The notes: generated from the sequence alone by a model not told the origin. 64,000 nt of DNA from Affinundibacterium macrobrachii (GCF_014652415.1 NZ_BMYT01000008.1:62326-126325); one strand, 5' to 3'; positions 18,665 to 27,515 are shown, numbered from the stretch's first letter. A program made the numbers and translations.

Positions 18665-19576
18665 TTGATCGAAGCCAAAGACATTGATCTGAATCTTCTG
18701 GTGGTATTTCAAGAAGTATTTCAGGAACGCCAGATTTCTAGCGTTGCACGCAAATTGAACTTGTCGCAACCTGCGGTCAGTAATGCGCTTGCACGTCTGC
18801 GTAAGACCTTGAATGACGAGCTATTTGTGCGTACTTCTCTTGGTATGCAGCCGACACCCTTGGCGCAGCAATTGGCCGATCCAGTCGCTGCCGCTTTAGC
18901 TAACATCACAAAAGCGCTAAATCAACACGAAGCGTTCGATGCGCCAAGTAGCCAACGGCACTTCACAATTGCGATGACCGATGTGGGCGAAATGTATTTT
19001 ATGCCGGTATTGATTGAGCAATGCCGTTTGCACGCGCCGCAGGTAAAAATCTCGACGGTGCGTGCGCATAATCTTGATCTCATGGCAGAAATGGAGACTG
19101 GTCGCATCGACCTTGCTTTAGGCGCATTTGACGAGGTCTCGGGCGCGCTATATCACCGTCGTTTGTTCCAACAAGATTACGTTTGTATGTATCGACAGCA
19201 TCATCCCTTGATGAAAGCCAACATGTCGATGAAAGACTTTCTAAAGGCTGAGCAACTATTGGTCTCGACCACTGAAAGTCCGTACGACAAAATTAGTCAA
19301 AGCTTAGCGAAGGCAGGTGTGATCGCGAACGCGAGTTTCACGATTCCACACTTCTCTTCAGTTCCCTACATTATTAGTAGCACAGACTTGGTAGTGATCG
19401 TCCCCGAAAAGCTGGCGACCAGTGCCGCTGCTCCATTTCGATTGGCATTGATGAAGCCACCCATCAAACTACCAACACTACAAACCAACATTTTCTGGCA
19501 CCGTCGTTTTGCACAAGATGAAGGGAATCAATGGTTGCGTGCATTACTAGTGTCGTGCTTTTCTGATCGTGATTAG
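18665..19576 (+). CDS. LysR-type transcriptional regulator, probable controller of hmgA-fahA
   Basis: N-terminal winged helix-turn-helix at about residues 5-65 (SSVARKLNLSQPAVSNALAR, DELFVRTSLGMQPTPLA) and a substrate-binding effector domain in the rest (303 residues in all). It starts at TTG with GGGGTAAGG upstream. Divergent placement, 181 bases from hmgA, is the classic LysR arrangement, so it likely senses homogentisate or a related aromatic; that effector is inference. The gap holds an imperfect inverted pair CTACCTATTTT / AAAATGTAG (about 18599-18633) that could be its operator. Confidence 0.88.
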   Translation: MIEAKDIDLNLLVVFQEVFQERQISSVARKLNLSQPAVSNALARLRKTLNDELFVRTSLGMQPTPLAQQLADPVAAALANITKALNQHEAFDAPSSQRHFTIAMTDVGEMYFMPVLIEQCRLHAPQVKISTVRAHNLDLMAEMETGRIDLALGAFDEVSGALYHRRLFQQDYVCMYRQHHPLMKANMSMKDFLKAEQLLVSTTESPYDKISQSLAKAGVIANASFTIPHFSSVPYIISSTDLVVIVPEKLATSAAAPFRLALMKPPIKLPTLQTNIFWHRRFAQDEGNQWLRALLVSCFSDRD

Positions 19577-19628
19577 TTGTCGTGATTAGTTGAAATCTTG
19601 ATGCGACATTCTTGATACCTGATCGCAG

Positions 19629-19659
19629 CTCCTTGAGAGTTTGAATGACTCTCAAGGAG
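19629..19659. terminator. Hairpin between convergent genes
   Basis: A perfect 12-bp stem CTCCTTGAGAGT / ACTCTCAAGGAG (19629-19640 with 19648-19659) with 7-base loop, between the LysR and S41 peptidase genes. There is no T tract, so termination is likely but not certain. Confidence 0.55.
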
Positions 19660-19683
19660 AAAGGTGTTTACTGCGTTTGTAGT

Positions 19684-21693
19684 TTAGTTCGTCACGCTCA
19701 CCATGCGTTTGGTATTCCACAATGGTGTGTGACCTGCATCAGTTCCAACGAAGGCGATTTGATATTGGTCGCCAAGTGCTTTTACTGGCAAATTTAAGGC
19801 GACAGTACGCGGGTTTCCATACACGCCAACGTAGTGGCTCTTGAGTAGTACGTTATTCACATAGACTTTGACGTGCTCAGTGTTCGCTACCTCTAAGTTA
19901 AAGTTGCGCGTGCTGGCCGGAATACTTAAAATATTGCCGACAGGTGTTAGAAAACGATGCAATGATTTAGGCGCAGGTTTTGCCAACAAAGTGTCCGCGA
20001 TTTTGTCAAATTGGGTTTGGTCGCCATTGCTCAAATCACTTAATTGACGCGGCACTTGAACCGAAGCATTGCAACCGTGATCTTCAATCATCGTGCCATT
20101 GTTGTAGCCACTTCGAATACTTTGACGCCACGACACGCGCATTGATACACCACCTGGTAATGTTGGGAAAACCGCTGGCGCAAAGGCATTAAAGAATGCG
20201 TGCTCCAACACGTTTGCTCCACCAGCGCCTGTTTTGGGATCTTCGCCAAACACAGTTGCGGCGCCATTGTCTTGCATAGCGCAAGTGAACAAATCAGTTG
20301 CAGAATAACTGCGTGCATTCGCCAATACACCGACTGGTTTGTAGTACATCTGTCCCATGCTATTCGCATCTGCTGCGGTAGTAAATACTCCCGTTTTGCT
20401 ATATCGATTATTGGTGTTTCTAGCGTCCGTAATTAGTTGAACCCAGTTTGGCCAATACTGCTTAAAGATATCTTGATTTAAGAAGTTAAAGTTCAGCGCG
20501 GTATTGAGCAAGCGTGCTGAGTTTGTCGTGGCATTACCCGGCATGAACATCTGTGGCAATTTGTCGGCATAGACAATACTACCCCCGCCATTATTGCGGA
20601 CATCGACAACTAAGGCATCGGTTGCAGCCAATTGATTGCGCAAGAGATTCGCGATAATCGCTAGTGCGCCATTATCATTGACGCGGCTTGGGACAAATGA
20701 GCCGATACTGATATAGCCAAGCTTTTTAGTGCCGCGATTGACGATAGCCCATTTAATAGATGGTTCTGTGGTTGCTTGCTTGGCGAATGCACCTTGATCC
20801 TGATTGAGATTCTTTTCAAGGAATTGGTTGTAACGTTCTTGAAATGGCTCATTACTCATCGCTAAAGCTTGAATTGCGGATGCCGCATTTAATGCCTTGC
20901 CCGCGTTTGTCGCTGATGCAGTCGGACTTAAATCTGCGTCATCATACTGGCTCATCCAAGGAATGGTGATGCTATATTCTTCGTCAGTTTGTGCAGATTT
21001 TAACTTCAAGCTGATACGATCTTTTGCTGGCGGCAGCGACGATGCTTGTGACGTAAATGTCATGGTTTGCAAGGCGCGTGAGAAGCCTGCATATAAGTTC
21101 GCGCCATTCCCGTTGATGACTTCTTTATCGACTGCTTGTTTGATTGGCAAACCATCGTACTCTAAGACCAAATCACCGATTTGTGGTTTGCGTTGATCTG
21201 GAAAAAACACATCGAAAAACACGCCATAAATACTGCTAATCCGTACTTCATTTTGATTCGTCGGTGAAGCAGTACGGGTAAAGTTAAATGGCAAAAAGCT
21301 GATGAATGCAGCATGTGGTAGTGGGAAGTTGTAATTCAAATGTAGATCACGTTGACTGACAAAAATTTGACTCAAATTTTTATGTAAATCAGTCGTGCTC
21401 AAGCTATCAATCGAATTAACGACTGCTTGCACTTTAGCCGCTGGATCAACATGTCCGCTAAAGTTGGGGTTGGTGCCGTAGTACTCATTTTTTTGATAGC
21501 GATTGACGTACAAGTCGCGCAAGACGAGTTGAGATTGTTGCGCCAACAAAAGCTTTTCACTGCGAGTGAGTTCGTTAAATTTAATCAGCGGGCGAACGTT
21601 CGATAAGTAATTTGTTTTGATTTCTGCTTGCGCAAAACCTGTTGCGATCGACAGACTTAATATTGCTAGTTGGAAGTGATGCTTGACTTGCAT
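19684..21693 (-). CDS. Secreted S41 family (C-terminal processing-type) peptidase
   Basis: The start at 21693 is favoured over 21759 because GGAG lies seven bases upstream and a signal peptide follows (ending FAQA). The protein is about 669 residues. A PDZ-like segment (GDLVLEYDGLPIKQAV) at about 195-215 precedes the S41 core: LVVDVRNNGGGSIVYADKLP, then ARSYSATDLFTCAMQDNG holding the likely catalytic Ser near 463, and VFGEDPKTGAGG. A C-terminal beta-rich domain of about 100 residues follows. It probably acts in the periplasm or outside. Substrate unknown. Confidence 0.85.
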   Translation of the reverse strand: MQVKHHFQLAILSLSIATGFAQAEIKTNYLSNVRPLIKFNELTRSEKLLLAQQSQLVLRDLYVNRYQKNEYYGTNPNFSGHVDPAAKVQAVVNSIDSLSTTDLHKNLSQIFVSQRDLHLNYNFPLPHAAFISFLPFNFTRTASPTNQNEVRISSIYGVFFDVFFPDQRKPQIGDLVLEYDGLPIKQAVDKEVINGNGANLYAGFSRALQTMTFTSQASSLPPAKDRISLKLKSAQTDEEYSITIPWMSQYDDADLSPTASATNAGKALNAASAIQALAMSNEPFQERYNQFLEKNLNQDQGAFAKQATTEPSIKWAIVNRGTKKLGYISIGSFVPSRVNDNGALAIIANLLRNQLAATDALVVDVRNNGGGSIVYADKLPQMFMPGNATTNSARLLNTALNFNFLNQDIFKQYWPNWVQLITDARNTNNRYSKTGVFTTAADANSMGQMYYKPVGVLANARSYSATDLFTCAMQDNGAATVFGEDPKTGAGGANVLEHAFFNAFAPAVFPTLPGGVSMRVSWRQSIRSGYNNGTMIEDHGCNASVQVPRQLSDLSNGDQTQFDKIADTLLAKPAPKSLHRFLTPVGNILSIPASTRNFNLEVANTEHVKVYVNNVLLKSHYVGVYGNPRTVALNLPVKALGDQYQIAFVGTDAGHTPLWNTKRMVSVTN

Positions 21694-22168
21694 AAAGAGG
21701 CTCCATTGGTTGGGTGCACATTCTTGCTGTGCTATTTTTATATTGAGTAAAGACTGCATGCTTGACGATATGACATCAAGTTGGCGCAGTATGTTGCTCT
21801 CAATTTAACAAGTCAATTATGCAAATTTTAATTATAAATAACTAAAAAATCCTTTATTTTGGTGATTATCTAGGCTAGATAAAATTACTTGTCTATACCA
21901 CTTTGTAGAGGTAGGTATGATCTGATTGGTTTGATGTCAGCGTAGCTCAACATAAAGATGAGCTGGGCGGGAAATTGACCTTAATACCAGTGCCGAAGTG
22001 AAACATAAGATCGACTAAAGTCTTTAAGCGATGCACAAAGACTTCAGTCGATCTCATTTAGAAAAATTAGAGGTGCTGTGGGTTTAGCGTCACAGAGAAT
22101 CGTGCCATGTTTGATTGTCTGTGCCATGGAGATGTCGGAAAGTTGTAGTTGATAATGCCTTGTTCGCT
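21694..22168. other. AT-rich intergenic region with a long hairpin
   Basis: No gene is supported. The part next to the peptidase gene (about 21800-21900) is AT-rich promoter-like DNA. At 22009-22025 with 22037-22053 a 17-bp stem with one mismatch and an 11-base loop forms a strong hairpin downstream of the M64 gene; it lacks a clear T tract and is a possible terminator. Confidence 0.5.
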
Positions 22169-23569
22169 TTACCGCGAGTACAAATCAATAATCGTCGAAA
22201 TCCCATCCTGACAGACTCGACAGAATTGCTCGCTACGGTCAAACATTAAGCATTGCATTTGTGAACGGTAATAACCTTTTGCTTCATAGTTCGCACCTTC
22301 GAATGCGCCTATAGTTTGGTAATTTGGATCTTTGCTAAATAACTGACTCGATTCGTGCAAATCTTTTTTGAACAAGGCACTCATTTCTGATTCTGGGCGA
22401 TTGTTTTTTCTTAGTTCAGCACGTACTTTTTGGAATTGGCGTGCGGCATTTTCGTAGATTTCCTTTGGCCATGTAGTGGGTAGCTTTGTATCCGCGCTCA
22501 CATACTGTTTCCACTTCAATTGGGTTTTATCTTTTAAAGCGGTGACATTGGGTTCCCATGGCTCGGTTTGAATTTCATTCCCTGTTTGGTAGGCAACCGG
22601 CGAAGTATAGTATTCGTCCGCCAAGCCAGCAAAATGGTGGCCAAACTCATGTACAAACAAATAATTTGCCCAGTCACTGCCCGCCGCGGCGGTTGAGAAT
22701 TGTCCAAAAATACCGCCGCCGCCATAAGTGTCGTTATTGACCAGAATTTCAATGAATTCATAAGGTGCATGTTGAGCGATCTCGCGTAAGGCGCGATTGT
22801 CTAGGGTGAGTACATAGCGCTCACTGCCAAAAATATCATAGCTCGCACCTGTAGTTGAAGCATGAAATTTCCCTGTTGATGGACGTGATACGCCCGCCTG
22901 TTTTGTGGGAACTGCCAAGCCCCAAACATTAAAGTCTTTTGCGCGCTCTTTGAAAGGCGATACAGTGAATAGAAATTGGCTTAGTCGTTTAGCGTCTGCG
23001 ACAAATTTCCCCATTTGTTTTTGCGTATAGCCGTCACCAATAATGAGTAAATCCACTTTATCCGTTGGTGCGCCACTTACATGAATAGGAATGGGTTTGA
23101 GTTCGGCACCTGCTTGCTTCCTGATGACATCTGGCGCATCGGTATCGATATCCACATTCCATACCAATTGAAACTGGTTTTGCGCATCACGTTTCAAGAT
23201 GCGTATGTTGACGGGTTTGGTCGGTTTGGGAAAACGTAAAGATTCTTGAAAGCCGCGATCAATTTTGCTTGCTTCCGCGGTGCTTTGCCATTCCGCGAAG
23301 ATGGTAGAAAATCCGCGCGAATAAATTAATTCGCCGCTTGCTTTATCTCGCACCTCAAATAAATTCACGCCACGATTTGTTTGATCGATATTCTTATGTA
23401 GATTGCCAGGCCAAAGCAGCGGTTCGATTAACACGCGGTCTAAAGCAAAATGCTCGGTCTTCGCATTGCCGCTGTGTAGATAATCAACGCGAACCGTGGC
23501 GACTTGGGCAATGCTGACATTAGCAATCCACAGCAAACCAATACCAACTGCTTTGAGTAAAGATTGCAT
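22169..23569 (-). CDS. Secreted M64 family zinc metallopeptidase
   Basis: A signal peptide (about 21 residues, ending SIAQ/A) leads to a 466-residue protein. The catalytic motif HEFGHHFAGLADEYY near residue 305 matches the M64 (IgA peptidase-like) pattern HEFGHxxAGLADEY. Upstream DLLIIGDGYTQKQMGKF is the other family landmark. Four cysteines cluster at the C-terminus (QCLMFDRSEQFCRVCQDG). Clostridial M64 enzymes cleave IgA, but in free-living bacteria the substrate is unknown. GAAGGGGG upstream of the ATG is a strong ribosome binding site. Confidence 0.9.
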   Translation of the reverse strand: MQSLLKAVGIGLLWIANVSIAQVATVRVDYLHSGNAKTEHFALDRVLIEPLLWPGNLHKNIDQTNRGVNLFEVRDKASGELIYSRGFSTIFAEWQSTAEASKIDRGFQESLRFPKPTKPVNIRILKRDAQNQFQLVWNVDIDTDAPDVIRKQAGAELKPIPIHVSGAPTDKVDLLIIGDGYTQKQMGKFVADAKRLSQFLFTVSPFKERAKDFNVWGLAVPTKQAGVSRPSTGKFHASTTGASYDIFGSERYVLTLDNRALREIAQHAPYEFIEILVNNDTYGGGGIFGQFSTAAAGSDWANYLFVHEFGHHFAGLADEYYTSPVAYQTGNEIQTEPWEPNVTALKDKTQLKWKQYVSADTKLPTTWPKEIYENAARQFQKVRAELRKNNRPESEMSALFKKDLHESSQLFSKDPNYQTIGAFEGANYEAKGYYRSQMQCLMFDRSEQFCRVCQDGISTIIDLYSR

Positions 23570-23660
23570 TTATTTCCCCCTTCAATATTTGTGTAAGTAT
23601 TTTGCAGCACGCACGCAAAATCTTAACAGAGGAATAAACCTCGCTATCGAGAATCGCCAT

Positions 23661-23690
23661 AAAAAAAGCGTGACTGTTGCCAGCCACGCT
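23661..23690 (-). terminator. Terminator of the ibpA gene
   Basis: AGCGTG (23667-23672) pairs with CACGCT (23685-23690) with extra inner pairs, followed on the - strand by six or seven Ts. Confidence 0.8.
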
Positions 23691-23731
23691 AGGAGGGGAA
23701 CTTTAAAACTAAGTTGATTACTTGCAGATCA

Positions 23732-24205
23732 TTATGCAGCCTGTAGTTGATCAGGTGCTGCTACGTTGTTGACCGTGCGTAGTGGTTCGCCATCGATCAA
23801 GATACGACGAGGTTTGTGCGCCTCCGGAATTTCGCGTTGCAATTCAATATTGAGTAAGCCGTTGTCTAAGCGCGCGCCAACGACTTTAACGTGATCTGCT
23901 AGACGGAAGCTGTGTTCAAAATCGCGTGAGGCGATGCCACGGTGTAAAAAGGTGCCTTGGGTTTCTGGCTTGGCTTTACGACCAACTATTTTCAATACAT
24001 CACGTTCAGTTTCGATTTCGATTTCACTGCGATCAAAACCGGCGACAGCCATACTGATGCGATATTGATCTTCGTTGACCAATTCGATGTTGTAAGGTGG
24101 ATAGCTTGGCGTTGCCTCGGCACGTTGTGCTTCGTTGATGAGGTGAGCTAAGCGATCAAAACCGATTGCAGAACGGTAGAGAGGAGAGAAGTCAAAATTA
24201 CGCAT
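23732..24205 (-). CDS. ibpA: IbpA-type small heat-shock protein (Hsp20)
   Basis: ATP-independent holdase chaperone that binds aggregating proteins in the cytoplasm. The N-terminus MRNFDFSPLYRSAIGFDRL is nearly the same as enterobacterial IbpA. The alpha-crystallin domain spans about residues 38-130 (YNIELVNEDQYRISMAVAGF, HRGIASRDFEHSFRLADHV, LDNGLLNIELQREIPE). A short C-terminal extension carries PRRILIDG, with the I-x-I/V-like anchoring motif as ILI. Length is 157 residues. The 5' region holds a ROSE-like thermometer and a sigma-32-like promoter. Confidence 0.96.
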   Translation of the reverse strand: MRNFDFSPLYRSAIGFDRLAHLINEAQRAEATPSYPPYNIELVNEDQYRISMAVAGFDRSEIEIETERDVLKIVGRKAKPETQGTFLHRGIASRDFEHSFRLADHVKVVGARLDNGLLNIELQREIPEAHKPRRILIDGEPLRTVNNVAAPDQLQAA

Positions 24206-24275
24206 GATATATATCCTTATAAGTTGAAGCGATATGAATTAATTAAATTTGCAGACCTCACTTGAGCATCTGCTG
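24206..24275 (-). promoter_or_regulatory. ROSE-like RNA thermometer in the ibpA 5' UTR
   Basis: On the - strand the ribosome binding site lies in AAGGATA (24218-24212). It pairs with TATCGCTT (24234-24227), leaving one bulged G, to close an 8-base loop. The anti-Shine-Dalgarno strand thus contains UCGCU, the ROSE consensus UYGCU with the bulged G that makes the helix heat-labile. A second, upstream hairpin (GCAGAT/GTCTGC, about 24251-24273) completes a short multi-stem UTR. ROSE elements repress translation of small heat-shock genes at low temperature and open on heating. Confidence 0.8.
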
Positions 24276-24281
24276 ATTCGG

Positions 24282-24310
24282 ATATGTAGATGCCGAAAAG
24301 GCTTTTCAAG
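24282..24310 (-). promoter_or_regulatory. Sigma-32-like promoter for ibpA
   Basis: Read on the - strand: CTTGAA (24310-24305), 15 bases, then CTACATAT (24289-24282), which matches six of eight bases of the heat-shock -10 CCCCATAT. Transcription would start near 24275 and give a UTR of about 70 bases, a good length for a ROSE element. Confidence 0.5.
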
Positions 24311-24336
24311 AGAAAATAATTTATATTTTTGAGGGG

Positions 24337-24364
24337 CTTGAAAGACTTATTTTTGACCCCATTT
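24337..24364 (+). promoter_or_regulatory. Consensus sigma-32 promoter facing away from ibpA
   Basis: CTTGAA (24337-24342), a 14-base spacer and CCCCATTT (24357-24364) match the heat-shock consensus completely, but on the + strand. It points to the Ala-rich gene starting at 24670, about 300 bases on, with an AT-rich stretch (about 24490-24535) in between. Its product could be that gene or an unknown short RNA. Confidence 0.65.
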
Positions 24365-24669
24365 CCTTTCGCTTTTTTGAAGATCCTTAGTGATTTCTTT
24401 CGCTTTGGAAAGAGAAGATATTTAATTCCCACTCTTTTGGTTTTTCTATATCAGTGAAAAATAACTGCATGAAAAATGACGCAGTAAAAAATGATCTAAA
24501 TTTTTTAGGCAAAAAAATTTTTAAAAAAATTTGAAATTCGTGTCAACACAAAAAAACTTGAGCCCGTTGTGGATGTACGCAGCAAACACTGCGCAACAGC
24601 AAGACAAAATAAAGTTGTACCGGAATACAAAACTCACTTTAATTCATTTGATCTACATAGGAATTCATC

Positions 24670-25077
24670 ATGAAAAAAATCGCATTGACTATCATCGCAA
24701 CGACATTGTCTATGACTGCTGCATTCGCAAATGCAGAACAAACACCAGCGGCAAGTGCGAGCGCTAAGGCAGCAGTAGCAACGGCTACAGCACCAGCAGC
24801 GTCTGCTGCAACGCAAGCCGCTGCGCCAAAAGCAGCCGCAGCAGCGACAGCAGCCTCTAGTGCAGTCGCAAGCGCAACAACTAAAGCGGCTAGTGTTCCA
24901 GCAAGTGCGCCAAGCGCTACTGCAGCTAGCGTACCAGCAGCTGCAAAAGCAGCAGCGAGTGCTGATGTGAAAGGTGCACCAGCAAAGCACGCTGATAAAG
25001 CAGTGAAAAAAGTAGAAAAAGCAGTTGAGAAAACAACTGAAAAGGCAGCAGCATCGGTACCAGCTGCAAGTAAATAA
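24670..25077 (+). CDS. Exported Ala-rich low-complexity protein
   Basis: A 135-residue protein with a clear signal peptide (MKKIALTIIATTLSMTAAFA) followed by about 85 residues made almost only of Ala, Ser, Thr, Pro and Lys, then a basic helical tail (KAVKKVEKAVEKTTEKAA). There is no recognisable domain. Such sequences are disordered or lightly helical and may be periplasmic. The ribosome binding site AGGAA precedes the ATG. A sigma-32 type promoter lies 300 bases upstream on the same strand, which hints at stress induction. Confidence 0.75.
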   Translation: MKKIALTIIATTLSMTAAFANAEQTPAASASAKAAVATATAPAASAATQAAAPKAAAAATAASSAVASATTKAASVPASAPSATAASVPAAAKAAASADVKGAPAKHADKAVKKVEKAVEKTTEKAAASVPAASK

Positions 25078-25211
25078 GTAAGAGAATTTGTCGCTGAGTA
25101 AAACAGTGATTTGGTAAGCAAATTCACTCTATGGCAATATCGTAGATCCTCAGCCTCAAGTACAAATAGGCAGTAAAAAATGTAGTGCAAAAGAACGGAA
25201 AAGTGTAAACA

Positions 25212-25239
25212 CAAAACGGCGCATCTTTGCGCCGTTTTG
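25212..25239. terminator. Terminator after the Ala-rich gene
   Basis: CAAAACGGCGCA (25212-25223) pairs perfectly with TGCGCCGTTTTG (25228-25239) around a four-base loop; 4 Ts end the stem. It lies 135 bases after the stop codon. Confidence 0.8.
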
Positions 25240-25437
25240 CATTGAATGTGAGATGAAACTTGCGCGTTACGATAGCTCAAAATGGTTTTGAAACGCTGCG
25301 CAGTTGATCGCGCTTTTTTGCATTCTGCTCCCAAGAACTGACATTTCATCTTTTTTCGCAGACAATTTTAAAAAATACTGGCAGACTCGCATCACTCGAT
25401 GTAGTTCTTTACTTAATTTTTACTTACGGAGTTCCCC

Positions 25438-26070
25438 ATGCGCAAATTCATCGTCTCTTGTTTCACCGTTGGCTTGGTGCTTGCTAGTTCTTTCGCTGCG
25501 GCGGGTGAGCAAGTTCGCAAAGTTTCTCCTTTTAATACGATTCGTACGCAAGGCGCTTTGTCAGTTGAAGTGGTGGTTGGTAGTGTACATTCGATTACTG
25601 TCAAAGGCGATGATAAATACATGGATAAAATCATTACCGATATCGCAGGTGACGAGCTGTTGATCAGTTACAAAGAAAAGAAAAATATTCGTATTTCTGA
25701 TGATTTGAAAGTGATCGTGACGATGCCGACCTTGACCAAATTTAAAATGGAAGGCGCGGGTTTAACCACTGTTAGTAAAATTGCTGGCGAGCGATTTGAA
25801 TTAAATTACGAAGGCGTTGGATTATTAAAAATGAGCGGAAAAGTACGTGACTTTAAATTGCGTGCACAGGGTGTAGGCTTTGTCGATGCGAAAGGCTTGG
25901 TAGCCGAAAATGTTGACGCCACAGTAGAAGGAATTGGCTCGGTTGAAGTCACCGCAACTGAAAAACTGAAAGCGAATGTACAAGGCATAGGCTCATTAAA
26001 TTATTTTGGTAACCCTAAATCGATCAACAAAACGGTTGATGGTATTGGTGGTGTGAGTGCTGGAAAATAA
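25438..26070 (+). CDS. Exported DUF2807 (GIN domain) protein
   Basis: A signal peptide (about 22 residues, ending FAAA) is followed by one GIN/DUF2807 domain of about 185 residues. This is a right-handed beta-helix-like fold with repeating strands: FNTIRTQGALSVEVVVGS, LKVIVTMPTLTKFKMEGAG, KLRAQGVGFVDAKGL and VEGIGSVEVTATEKLKANVQ. The domain is called a putative auto-transporter adhesin head, but a role is not proven. A good ribosome binding site (ACGGAG) precedes the ATG. Confidence 0.88.
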   Translation: MRKFIVSCFTVGLVLASSFAAAGEQVRKVSPFNTIRTQGALSVEVVVGSVHSITVKGDDKYMDKIITDIAGDELLISYKEKKNIRISDDLKVIVTMPTLTKFKMEGAGLTTVSKIAGERFELNYEGVGLLKMSGKVRDFKLRAQGVGFVDAKGLVAENVDATVEGIGSVEVTATEKLKANVQGIGSLNYFGNPKSINKTVDGIGGVSAGK

Positions 26071-26165
26071 TTCTTCATTTGAATATTTTTGATGCTTGTA
26101 GACCGTTCTTTCGGATGACTAGAGTATGCAAGTTTAAAGCAGATTAAATTGGATTAGATGACAAC

Positions 26166-26205
26166 AAAAAAGCCAGCGAAGAATGATATCTTCGCTGGCT
26201 TTTTT
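26166..26205. terminator. Bidirectional terminator between DUF2807 gene and ald
   Basis: A perfect 17-bp stem (26166-26182 with 26189-26205) ends in A6 and T6 on opposite sides, so it serves both convergent genes. Confidence 0.92.
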
Positions 26206-26276
26206 ATTGTTCACCGCAAATTGTATGCATTAAATCAGGTGTAACAAATCACATATAGCAAATCGACCAAGTCCAA

Positions 26277-27392
26277 TTAACTGAGTAGACTTTCTGCCGC
26301 CACATATGGATAGCCGAGATCATGTGCAACAGCTGCATAAGTAACTTTGCCTTCGCACACATTTAAGCCATTGCGCAGATGTATATCGTCGCGTAATGCT
26401 TGTTTCCAACCTTTGCTAGCGAGAGCGATCGCATGTCCGACCGTTGCATTGTTTAAGGCGAATGTCGAAGTACGAGCAACCGCGCCTGGCATATTCGCTA
26501 CACAGTAATGAATGACGCCATCAACAACATAAGTCGGCTCAGCATGCGTTGTGGCATGAGAGGTTTCAAAACAACCACCTTGATCAATTGCCACATCAAC
26601 GACGACCGCCCCTTTTTTCATCCGCGAAATCAAACTACGGCTGACCAACTTAGGCGCAGCAGCGCCCGGAACTAGTACGCCACCAATGACGAGGTCCGCA
26701 GACAATACTGCTTCTTCGATTGATTGAGCATTGGAATAAACTGTTGAAATTCTATTGCCATAAACTAAGTCTAATTGACGCAGGCGATCAATACTTTTGT
26801 CTAACACGGTGACGCGTGCGCCCGTGCCGACTGCCATTTGCATCGCGTTGGTGCCGACTACACCAGCACCAATAATCACGATATGTGCAGGCGCTACACC
26901 CGGTACGCCGCCCAACAACAAGCCCATGCCACCTTTGGATTTTTCTAGATGTGCCGCGCCCGCTTGGATAGACATGCGGCCGGCCACTTCGCTCATTGGC
27001 GCAAGCAAAGGCAAGCCACCATTCGCACCAGTAATCGTTTCGTAGGCGATACAAATCGCGCCTGATTTTACTAAGGCTGCGGTTTGTTCTGGATCTGGCG
27101 CAAGGTGCAGGTAGGTGTACAAAATTTGTCCAGGGCGCAACATGGCGCACTCAATCGCTTGTGGTTCTTTGACTTTTACAATCATCTCGGCGCGTTCAAA
27201 AATCTCTTTGGCTGTCTCGACTAATTCCGCACCGACCGCGACATATTGTTCATCACTTAAGCCAATCTCCCCGCCTGCATTTTTTTGCACGAGCACTTTG
27301 TGGCCGCGTGAAGTTAATTCACGTACTGAGGATGGAGTCATGCCCACGCGATATTCGTGGTTTTTAATTTCTTTAGGTACGCCAACAATCAT
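26277..27392 (-). CDS. ald: Alanine dehydrogenase
   Basis: NAD-dependent interconversion of L-alanine and pyruvate plus ammonia in the cytoplasm. The N-terminus MIVGVPKEIKNHEYRVG, the GEIGLSDEQY segment, the Rossmann motif VIIGAGVVGTNAMQMA (about residues 172-187) and the C-terminal NMPGAVARTSTFALNNAT are all family hallmarks. The 371-residue length is normal. AGAGG precedes the ATG. It lies near an Lrp/AsnC regulator and the lysine cluster, so it may be part of an amino-acid catabolic neighbourhood. Confidence 0.97.
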   Translation of the reverse strand: MIVGVPKEIKNHEYRVGMTPSSVRELTSRGHKVLVQKNAGGEIGLSDEQYVAVGAELVETAKEIFERAEMIVKVKEPQAIECAMLRPGQILYTYLHLAPDPEQTAALVKSGAICIAYETITGANGGLPLLAPMSEVAGRMSIQAGAAHLEKSKGGMGLLLGGVPGVAPAHIVIIGAGVVGTNAMQMAVGTGARVTVLDKSIDRLRQLDLVYGNRISTVYSNAQSIEEAVLSADLVIGGVLVPGAAAPKLVSRSLISRMKKGAVVVDVAIDQGGCFETSHATTHAEPTYVVDGVIHYCVANMPGAVARTSTFALNNATVGHAIALASKGWKQALRDDIHLRNGLNVCEGKVTYAAVAHDLGYPYVAAESLLS

Positions 27393-27474
27393 GATGCCTC
27401 TTTCTATCTATTTTTGGAGTGTTTAAGTTGGGAGCGATTTACTTGCTGCTTTTAAAACGCATTTCTCGACGATA

Positions 27475-27515
27475 AGAACGTTGGGAGATTTACTCGCCAA
27501 CGTTCTGTTTTTTTT
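27475..27515 (+). terminator. Orphan terminator upstream of ald
   Basis: AGAACGTTGG (27475-27484) pairs with CCAACGTTCT (27497-27506), followed by GTTTTTTTT on the + strand. No + strand gene ends here: ald starts at 27392 on the other strand. It may end a short + strand RNA or be a relic. Confidence 0.7.

Noticed and set aside
21694-21759. N-terminal extension of the S41 peptidase, which shares MQSLL and a TGAGTAAAGA-T/C-TGCAT stretch with the M64 gene start
   Set aside because: The shared stretch is only about 15 bases and the inner start has a better ribosome binding site and signal peptide, so a real duplication cannot be claimed.
24639-25349. 236-residue open frame on the - strand opposite the Ala-rich gene
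   Set aside because: It mirrors the repetitive Ala codons, has no ribosome binding site and covers a promoter and terminator; the + strand frame has a proper signal peptide.
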